From the NCBI GenBank assembly GCA_964390805.1, contig CAYMKL010000127.1, positions 1-19,890 of the forward strand: a DNA stretch of 19,890 nt, read 5' to 3'. The notes beneath the pieces were generated by a model. The model was not told the origin of the DNA and searched no databases. It saw nothing but the letters and a program-made list of their open reading frames with translations. The position numbers were made by a program, and so were the translations under genes. Numbering within the stretch: the stretch's first letter is position 1; every line of letters starts with the position of its first letter. The DNA is from CAYMKL01 sp964390805 (GTDB lineage Bacteria; Chloroflexota; Anaerolineae; VGOG01). Shown here piece after piece: positions 6,495 to 14,000 of the stretch.

Positions 6495-8585
6495 ATGGTT
6501 TGGCAGTGGACACCTTACATGATCCCATTGATTGTAGGAGGGGTTGCGTTGGTCATGGCGGCGCTGTACACATGGCGGCGTCATCGCTCGCCGATGGGGG
6601 TAACAGCGGCGCTGGTACTGCTTGCCATCGCCGAGTGGACACTAGGATATGCGCTAGAACTAGGGAGCGTGGACTTGGCGAGCAAGGTCTTTTGGGATAG
6701 GGTACAATTCGTGGGCATCGTCGTCACACCGACGGCGTGGCTGGCGTTTGTGCTCCAGTACACTGGCCGCGAGCACTGGCTAAGGCGTCGCACCTTGGTT
6801 CTGTTGGCTGTGGTACCTCTCATCACCCTGCTGTTGGTCTTCACCAACGAGGCCCACGGTCTGGTATGGAGTCGCGTTTGGCTGGATACAGATGCCCCAT
6901 TCGTGGCATCAGGTAAGACCCGCGGCGTGTGGTTTTGGGCTTTCGTGATATACTCGTACATGCTGCTTCTGCTTGCCAGCTTTCTGCTGGCCCAGATGCT
7001 GATGCGTTCTCGTCGCTTCTACCGTTGGCAAGGCATCGCGTTGCTGTTCAGTGCGCTTGTTCCCGGGCTGGTGAACGTAGTTGATTTGTTCGGCTTGAAC
7101 CCTTTCCCATACTTCCAACTAACATCGTTAGGGTTTACCGTGAGTGGCCTGATTCTAGCATGGCGGCTATCTGCTTTGCAGCGGGGAGACATTGTGTCAG
7201 TGTCACGCAGAGTCATTCTCGAAAGCTTGGGCGATGCCGTCATCGTGTTGAACCCAGAGAACCGCGTCGTGGACCTGAATCCTGCCGCCCAACACCTGAT
7301 CGGTCACACCGCCTCAGAGGTCATGGGACAGCCGATGGAACAAGCGTGGCCTGAGTGGCGTTCCCAAATGGAGCACCCCTGCGACGGGACCGAGATAAGC
7401 AAGGAGATGGCGCTAGGTGAGGGGGATAGGCAGCACACCTATGACGTGCGCATCTCTTCCTTGCTTGACTGGCGTGACCGCCTCACCTTCCAGGTGGTCG
7501 TCCTGCGCGACATCACCGAGCGGGTGCGGGCGGAGGAGGCTTTGCGAGACAGTGAGAGAAGCTACCGTCTACTTGCCGAAAACGTAACAGATGTCATTTG
7601 GACAATGGATACGAACGGCCGCTATACCTATTTCAGCCCTTCCATCACACGTCTGCGAGGCTACAGCGCTGAGGAAGCAATGGCTCAGACCACGGAAGAG
7701 ATTCTGACTCCTGCCTCCCTTGAGGTTGCCATGAAAGTTCTTGCAGAAGAACTGGCCGCAGAGCAAATGGAGCCAAAGGATCTGTCGAGGTCGCGGACGC
7801 TGGAGCTGGAGCTCAAATGCAAGGATGGCTCCACAGTCTGGACCGAGGTCAAAACGACCGACCTACGTGGCCCAGACGGCCGACCGGTTGGCATTCTGGG
7901 AGTCACACGCGACATCACCGAGCGCAAACGTGCGGAGGAGCAAATCAGGGCCTCGCTCAGAGAGAAAGAGGTACTGCTCAAGGAGATTCACCATCGGGTC
8001 AAGAACAACCTGCAGGTCATGTCCAGCCTGCTCTACCTGCAGTCCAAGAACATCAAGGATATAGAGACCCTCGAGATGTTCCAGGACAGCCAGAGCCGTG
8101 TCCGATCCATGGCCCTGGTCCACGAGAAGCTGTATCAGTCCCAAGACCTGGCGAGGATTGACTTCGCTGAATACGTTCGAAGCCTGGCAAGCTATCTGTT
8201 CCGATCGTATGGCGTCAATGCGAATGTCATCCGACTGAAGATTAGCGTGGATGATGTCTTTCTGGGTGTTGATACGGCCATTCCTTGTGGATTGATCATC
8301 AATGAGCTGGTTTCTAACTGCCTGAAACACGCCTTTCCTGGGGGCAGGGTAGGAGAAATCCACATTGAGCTTCGTGTAGATGATGAGGGTCAGTTTGCGC
8401 TGATGATCAGCGATAACGGGATCGGTTTCCCGAAAGAGCTCGATTTCCGAGACACGGGATCATTAGGTTTGCAATTGGTGAACACGCTAGTAGGTCAGCT
8501 TGAGAGCACCATCGAGCTTGATAGAAGCGTCGGAACGAAATTCAAGATCACGTTTACCGAATACCACAGAGGGGCTCAGAAATGA
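6495..8585 (+). CDS. 7TM-PAS-PAS-HisKA_2 sensor histidine kinase
   Basis: 696 residues from ATG 6495. The N-terminal half matches the 7TM region of histidine kinases (HisKA_7TM type): seven hydrophobic helices between about 7 and 225, with the loop motif NEAHGLVWSRVWLDTD (118-133). PAS 1 is about 240-343, ending in RDITERVRAEEAL. PAS 2 is about 350-475, ending in RDITERKRAEEQI. HisKA_2 has EIHHRVKNNL (His500 expected phosphoacceptor), then HATPase_c about 590-690 with NELVSNCLKHAF and DNGIGFP. Residues 1-345 are a clear paralogue of the sensor at 16095. The last four bases overlap the next kinase start (ATGA, 8582-8585), so two kinases are translationally coupled without a receiver between them. 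The stimulus is unknown: 7TM modules often bind small ligands, and PAS domains may add an internal signal. Confidence 0.93.
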   Translation: MVWQWTPYMIPLIVGGVALVMAALYTWRRHRSPMGVTAALVLLAIAEWTLGYALELGSVDLASKVFWDRVQFVGIVVTPTAWLAFVLQYTGREHWLRRRTLVLLAVVPLITLLLVFTNEAHGLVWSRVWLDTDAPFVASGKTRGVWFWAFVIYSYMLLLLASFLLAQMLMRSRRFYRWQGIALLFSALVPGLVNVVDLFGLNPFPYFQLTSLGFTVSGLILAWRLSALQRGDIVSVSRRVILESLGDAVIVLNPENRVVDLNPAAQHLIGHTASEVMGQPMEQAWPEWRSQMEHPCDGTEISKEMALGEGDRQHTYDVRISSLLDWRDRLTFQVVVLRDITERVRAEEALRDSERSYRLLAENVTDVIWTMDTNGRYTYFSPSITRLRGYSAEEAMAQTTEEILTPASLEVAMKVLAEELAAEQMEPKDLSRSRTLELELKCKDGSTVWTEVKTTDLRGPDGRPVGILGVTRDITERKRAEEQIRASLREKEVLLKEIHHRVKNNLQVMSSLLYLQSKNIKDIETLEMFQDSQSRVRSMALVHEKLYQSQDLARIDFAEYVRSLASYLFRSYGVNANVIRLKISVDDVFLGVDTAIPCGLIINELVSNCLKHAFPGGRVGEIHIELRVDDEGQFALMISDNGIGFPKELDFRDTGSLGLQLVNTLVGQLESTIELDRSVGTKFKITFTEYHRGAQK
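7956..8061 (+). repeat. 106-nt exact repeat in kinase core (copy A)
   Basis: Bases 7956-8061 are identical, third codon positions included, to 10373-10478. They cover the end of the linker and the H box through LQSKNIKD. Both copies also share Met in VMSSLL, where the other kinases have Ile. This is stronger identity than selection on protein would require and points to recent duplication or gene conversion. Confidence 0.9.
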
Positions 8586-9960
8586 TAATTCTCTCAACTA
8601 CCATCAAGATTGTTGCCTTAATGAGCTATATTATTCTGGCCTTGCTTACCTTAAGAAGTGGTACAGAAGCTAGGGTTCGCAGATTGTTTTTTATTTATCT
8701 CTTCGGAATGATCTACTGGCAATTCACTTCCCTGATGGTGAATTTCAGCAAGAATACCCAAACAGCGCTCTTTTGGTACAACCTCATCTTAAGTGGTACG
8801 GGAATATACAGCATTCTATTCTTCCCTTTCACCCTGGCTTTTTTAGGGATAAAGGGCCAGAAAAAACTAACATATTTTGCCTATTTAGCTTGCATCTTTA
8901 GTGCGATCATTGGTTTAACAGGGTTAGCGTACAGAAATGTCTATATTGGGCAAGGAGGTATCTACGTTCCAGAATTCAATAACGTCGCATATCTATTAGT
9001 TATGGTAGAAGCTTTCTTCTGGGCATATGGTGTGTTTAACCTGCTAAGAGGATTCGCGAGAGAACGATCCCCTTTTCAGCGCAATCGGATGAAATATCCT
9101 CTTCTAGGAGCAATCCTGGTTGTCGTCGGTGGTGTTTCTAACTTTACTCCTTTACAAGATTTTCCTGTGGATATGTCCTGCAACCTTATCAATGCAGTTT
9201 TGATAGGATACGCGGTTATTAAATACAGGCTTCTAGATATTCGTGTAATCCTCACCAGGAGTCTTTTCTATTCCCTCTTGACGGGTAGTGTAGTTGGAGT
9301 TTATATCGTTAGTGTATTAGCATTAGAGAGAATTCTGAAGAGTCACTTTGGGTATACATCTCCATTATCGGACATAGTACCCATCCTGATATTGACATTT
9401 GTGTTTCTGCCTCTGAGAAACGGGATACAAAACGTTATTGACAGGTCGTTCTTCAGAGAGAAGTATGATCATCAAAAGGTCCTTGAGAGTTTCAGTAGGG
9501 CGGTGACATCAGTCTTTGATCTAGGGGAGCTATTGAATCTGATTTTGAGCACTATGGTCGGAACAATAAAGGTTGACAAGGCTCACATAATGTTACTTAA
9601 TGAAGAGAGAGATAAGTACATCATAGAAAGGTATCATGGTTTGGATGAGAGCATGATTTCAGAAGTTGGTTTTAGAGAGGATGACATTCTGGCACAATGG
9701 TTGAGGAGAGAGGGGCTTTCCCTGTTGAGAGAAGAGATGAAGATAGATCCTAGATTCAAGACTCTACTTGAGGAAAGTGGAGTAATATTTGAAAAGGCAG
9801 ATATCTCTCTAGTTATACCTATTCTGCTTAAGGACAGATTAATTGGGACACTCGGCTTAGGGGAGAAGCTCTCTGGGGACATGTATAGTGATGAAGATCT
9901 AAGGTTCCTAACCACCATAGCAAACCAGACAGCTACTGCAATTGATAACGCCTTGGTCTA
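8582..9960 (+). other. Low-GC segment covering the TM-GAF sensor module
   Basis: From the first codon of the 8582 kinase to about 9960 the DNA is visibly poorer in GC and uses more A/T-ending codons (AAA, ATA, TTA, AGA) than the flanks. One 60-base line at 8641 and one at 9601 each hold 22 G/C. The PAS region (9960-10330) is intermediate, and composition returns to local values at the kinase core. This suggests a sensor module of foreign origin. Confidence 0.65.
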
Positions 9961-11029
9961 CAAAGAACTGGCCGGCGAAAAAGAGCAGCTTGCCGTCACT
10001 TTGCAAAGCATTGGAGATGGTGTTATCACTACTGATGTTGAAGGAAAGGTGGTTCTAATAAATGAAGTAGCGGAAGAGCTTACCGGTTGGACTGAGCAGG
10101 AAGCCATAAGCAGACCACTCGACGAAGTCTTCTATATCATCAACGAGGAAACCCCTGAACACAGCGAAAATCCTTTAAGGAAGGTACTGGAGGCCGATGG
10201 CATCATTGGGTTTGGCAATCATACCGTTCTTGTTGCCCGAGACGGTACAGAAAGAATCCTCTCCGCTAGCGGCGCACCCATCCGAGATACAAAAGGCAGT
10301 GTTATTGGTGTGGTTCTAGCATTCCGCGACGTCACAGAGCAGGTGCGAGCGGAGGAGCAAGTCAAGGCCTCACTCAGAGAGAAAGAGGTACTGCTCAAGG
10401 AGATTCACCATCGGGTCAAGAACAACCTGCAGGTCATGTCCAGCCTGCTCTACCTGCAGTCCAAGAACATCAAGGATAAAGAGACCCTCGAGATGTTCCA
10501 GGAAAGTCAGAGCCGTGTCCGATCCATGGCCCTGGTCCACGAAAGGCTGTATCAATCCCAAGACCTGGCGAGGATTGACTTCGCTGAGTACATCAGAAAC
10601 CTGGCCAATCATCTGTTCCGCTCCTATGGCGTCAATACGAATGTCATCAAACTGAAGATCAATGTGGATGATGTTCCCCTGGGTGTTGATACGGCTATTC
10701 CCTGTGGATTGATCATCAACGAACTGGTTTCGAATTGTCTCAAACATGCTTTTCACGATGACAGGGTGGGCGAAATTCGCATCGAGCTTCGTGCGGATGA
10801 TGGCGAGTTTACGCTGATGGTCAGCGACAACGGCGTCGGCTTTCCGGAGGATTTGGATTTCCGAGATACGGGATCATTAGGACTGCAATTGGTCAACATG
10901 CTGGTAGAACAGTTTGAGGGTACTATCGAGCTGGATAGGAGCGCTGGAACGGCATTCAAGATTGCGCTTACTGAGCCGAAGTGGAGGGAAGGGGGTAATC
11001 ATGGTAAAGGCACAGATCCTGATTGTTGA
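8582..11029 (+). CDS. Multi-TM-GAF-PAS-HisKA_2 sensor histidine kinase with AT-rich sensor half
   Basis: 815 residues; ATG 8582 with GAGGGG (8569-8574), overlapping the previous stop by 4 nt. About eight to nine TM helices lie between 3 and 280, with KYRLLDIRVILTRSLFYSLL (214-233), the same family motif as in the 2061 kinase, and LPLRNGIQNVIDRSFFREKYD (276-296). GAF is about 308-458, PAS about 463-585 (ITTDVEGKVVLINEVAEELTG). A linker RDVTEQVRAEEQVKASLREKE follows, then HisKA_2 with EIHHRVKNNL (His610) and HATPase_c about 700-797 (NELVSNCLKHAF, DNGVGFP). The sensor part is AT-rich (hand counts of the lines at 8641 and 9601 are both 37% GC), while the core is GC-richer and nearly identical to that of the preceding kinase. 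The gene therefore looks like a chimera. The C-terminus runs 29 nt into the next gene, whose N-terminal receiver is its likely target. Confidence 0.92.
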   Translation: MIILSTTIKIVALMSYIILALLTLRSGTEARVRRLFFIYLFGMIYWQFTSLMVNFSKNTQTALFWYNLILSGTGIYSILFFPFTLAFLGIKGQKKLTYFAYLACIFSAIIGLTGLAYRNVYIGQGGIYVPEFNNVAYLLVMVEAFFWAYGVFNLLRGFARERSPFQRNRMKYPLLGAILVVVGGVSNFTPLQDFPVDMSCNLINAVLIGYAVIKYRLLDIRVILTRSLFYSLLTGSVVGVYIVSVLALERILKSHFGYTSPLSDIVPILILTFVFLPLRNGIQNVIDRSFFREKYDHQKVLESFSRAVTSVFDLGELLNLILSTMVGTIKVDKAHIMLLNEERDKYIIERYHGLDESMISEVGFREDDILAQWLRREGLSLLREEMKIDPRFKTLLEESGVIFEKADISLVIPILLKDRLIGTLGLGEKLSGDMYSDEDLRFLTTIANQTATAIDNALVYKELAGEKEQLAVTLQSIGDGVITTDVEGKVVLINEVAEELTGWTEQEAISRPLDEVFYIINEETPEHSENPLRKVLEADGIIGFGNHTVLVARDGTERILSASGAPIRDTKGSVIGVVLAFRDVTEQVRAEEQVKASLREKEVLLKEIHHRVKNNLQVMSSLLYLQSKNIKDKETLEMFQESQSRVRSMALVHERLYQSQDLARIDFAEYIRNLANHLFRSYGVNTNVIKLKINVDDVPLGVDTAIPCGLIINELVSNCLKHAFHDDRVGEIRIELRADDGEFTLMVSDNGVGFPEDLDFRDTGSLGLQLVNMLVEQFEGTIELDRSAGTAFKIALTEPKWREGGNHGKGTDPDC
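10373..10478 (+). repeat. 106-nt exact repeat in kinase core (copy B)
   Basis: Identical to 7956-8061 (offset 2417 nt). Similarity continues with scattered mismatches to the end of the kinase genes, and falls away upstream of about 10340, where the two sensors are unrelated. Confidence 0.9.
10983..10995 (+). promoter_or_regulatory. Ribosome binding site deciding start at 11001
   Basis: A purine block GGAGGGAAGGGGG lies 5 nt before ATG 11001, inside the upstream kinase frame. The reading frame is open from 10914, but the 29 residues before Met 11001 do not resemble a receiver start and are a shadow of the kinase gene. Confidence 0.75.
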
Positions 11030-14000
11030 GGATGACAACATCGTAGTGCTGGAACTACGAGACAGGTTGCAGGGTTTGGGATATGCTGTTGTTGGTGTGG
11101 CCTCCTACGGGGAGGAAGCCATTGCGAAAGCAGCAGAGATGCGCCCCGACCTGGTGCTGATGGATATCAGGTTAAGAGGGGCTATGAATGGGGTGAGATC
11201 CGCCGACGAGATCCGTGCCCGCTTCGATATCCCGGTGGTCTATGTCACTGCTTATGCAGATGAGGCCACATTGCAGCGAGCCAAGGCAACGGAGCCTTAT
11301 GGCTATCTGATGAAGCCTTTCGAGAGCAGGGAACTACACGCTGTGATCGAGATGGCACTCCATAAGCATAGACTGGAGACAGGTTTACGAGAAAGCGAAG
11401 AGAAGTACCGCAGGGTCGTCCAGCAATCATCCGACGCTATCGTGCTGACGGATGAAGAAGGAGCTATCATTGAATGGAATCCGGCTGCTGAGCAGATCAC
11501 GGGACTGAGGCAGGCTGAAGTGCTAGGCCGTCCTATATGGGACATGCAGTTCCAAGTGCTCCCAGAGGAGCAAAGAAGCCCTACAAGGTACGAGCAAATA
11601 AAGACGATGGTGCTTGACTTACTCGGGACGGGACACGCGCCGTGGTTGCACCGGCTGGAAGATGCAGAGATGCAGCGGCCAGATGGAACGCGCCGGACCG
11701 TTCAGACTTCGGGTTTCGTTATCCCAACGGACCAAGGCTTCAGGGCCGGCAGCGTCATCCGAGACATCACCGAGCGCAAGCGGGCGGAGGAAGCGCTGCA
11801 GGAAAGCGAAGCGAGATACCGACAACAGGTGGAGTACGCACCGGCAGGGATTTACGAAGTTGACATGAGGAGCGGCAAGTTCCTGAGCGTCAACGACGTG
11901 ATGTGCGAGTACCTGGGATACTCGCGAGAAGAGCTCTTGACCATGGATATCTCTAGCCTCTTGACTGATGAAAGCAGCAAACAGCTAGGAACCGAGAGGA
12001 TCGCGAAGAGACTAGCTGGTGAGGCTGTTCTAGAGACGGTGGAATACAAGCTTAGTCGGAAGGATGGTGGTGTGATCTGGGGACTGGTTAACGCGCGCGT
12101 ACGCTACGAGGACGGCAAACCCGCGGTGGCGGAAGCTGTTGCCTATGACATCACCGAGCGCAAGCGGGCGGAGGAGGCACTGCAACGCAGAGAAGAGTAT
12201 TTCAGGTCGCTCATCGAAAACGCTTTGGACGTCATCGTGATTGTCAACAGGGATGGAACCATGCAGTACACAAGTCCCTCTATTGAGCGGGTGCTCGGAT
12301 ATGAACCGGAGGAGTTAAACGGCGAGAACATTTTTGATTTCGTTCACCCAGACGATGTGCCAAATGCTACGGACACTTTCGCTGACATAATCCAGAATCC
12401 GTCTACCCCCATACGCGTAGAGACACGTATCCGGCACAAAGACGGGTCGTGGCACGTTCTTGACTCCATAAACAACAACCTTCTCAGTGATCCAACGGTG
12501 GCAGGTATTGTTGCTAATTTCCGCGACATCACCGAGCGCAAGCAAGCGGAGGAGGCGCTGCGGGAAAGGGTGAAGGAGTTGACCTGCCTCTACGCCGTGA
12601 ACCGTGACATGCAGGAGCAATTGTCCCTTGACGAACTTTGCAAGCGGGCTATTCAGCATATGGTTCGGGCCATGCAGTTCCCAGAGATCACCGTGCCTGT
12701 GATTGAGCTGGATGATGGGCGATTCACCTCCGATAGATACACCGAGGGACTGTCGCACGGCCTTCATGCGGAGATCAGAGTGGGGGGCGAGGCCCGTGGG
12801 CGCTTGTGGGTCTATTATGCTGAGGACAAGCCCTTCTTGATTCCCGAGGAGCAGAACCTCGTCAACGGTGTCGCAGAGGCCTTTGGTCTTTGGCTTGAGC
12901 GTAAGCAGGCGGAGGAGGCACTGCAAGAGAGGGAGGAACGTCTCAGCGGAATTCTCTCCTCGCTACACGAGACAGGGATCATTGTCTTTGACCGACAGGG
13001 GACTCATCAATCTGTCTGGACCTTCCCGGCGGCTGAAGAACGTTATGGTGTTCAAATCACTGACTTTGTGGGGAGGTCGCTTGTGGACATGTTGCCCCCC
13101 CAGCAGGCGAAGGAAGCGATGGCCAAGATCCAGCATGTCTTCGAGACAGCGGAGCCTACACGCACCGAGCTTCTTATTCCCTTCCCAAAGGGGGGGTTCT
13201 GGCATGACATAGGCTTTTCTCCCATGGTGGGGCCCGCCGGGGAGGTGTCGGCGGTAGTCGCGTTTGTCCGAGACATCACCGAGCGCAAGCAAACGGAGGA
13301 GGCGCTGCGGGAAAGTGAAGAGAGGTACCGGTCGCTGTTTGAGGGCGCGGAGGATAACATCTTCGTCGTAGATCAGGATTACCGGTACGTGATGGTGAAC
13401 ACGAGTGCACTCAAAACAGGTGGCTTCACATTGGAGGATGCTGTGGGCAAAGGGCCACGTGAGCTCTTCCCTCAAGACGCGGAGTTCTACCTCTCGCAGT
13501 ACCGCCACGTGTTCGAGACCGGCGAGTCCGTTCGGTTCGAGCGGGAGCTGAGGCTTCCGGATGGTCTTCACTGGTTCTCCGTGACGTTGAGCCCGATCAC
13601 GGGCTCCCAGGGGCGCGTAATTGCGTTGACTGGCATCAGTAGAGACATCACTGAGCGCAGGCGGGCGGAGGAGGCGCTGCGGGAGAGTGAGGGGCGGTTC
13701 CGCCAGTTGGCCGAAACAATCCGCGAGGTCTTCTGGCTAAGCGATCCCAAGAAGGCTCGAATGATCTACGTAAGTCCCGCGTACGAGCAAATATGGGGTC
13801 GCACATGCAAGAGCCTGTACGAGCAGCCTAGATCCTTTCTCGACGCCATCCTTCCGGAGGATCGTGAGGGTGTGATGGCCAGCTTTGAGAAACAGGCACG
13901 AGGAGAAGCTATTGATGTGGAATATCGGATCGTGCGACCCGACGGGTCAGTTCGATGGATGCGGTCACGAGGCTTCCCGGTCCGGGACGAATCCGGAGAG

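Noticed and set aside
10914..11000. Upstream extension of the cyclase reading frame (29 extra residues)
   Set aside because: It lies within the kinase C-terminal codons in another frame, has no ribosome site, and the receiver homology starts exactly at Met 11001 behind a strong purine-rich site.
12315..13571. Minus-strand open frames of about 200 codons opposite the cyclase gene
   Set aside because: They mirror the plus-strand PAS/GAF codons, and the same LRLLALGDV-like peptide recurs only because the linker DNA repeats; not genes.
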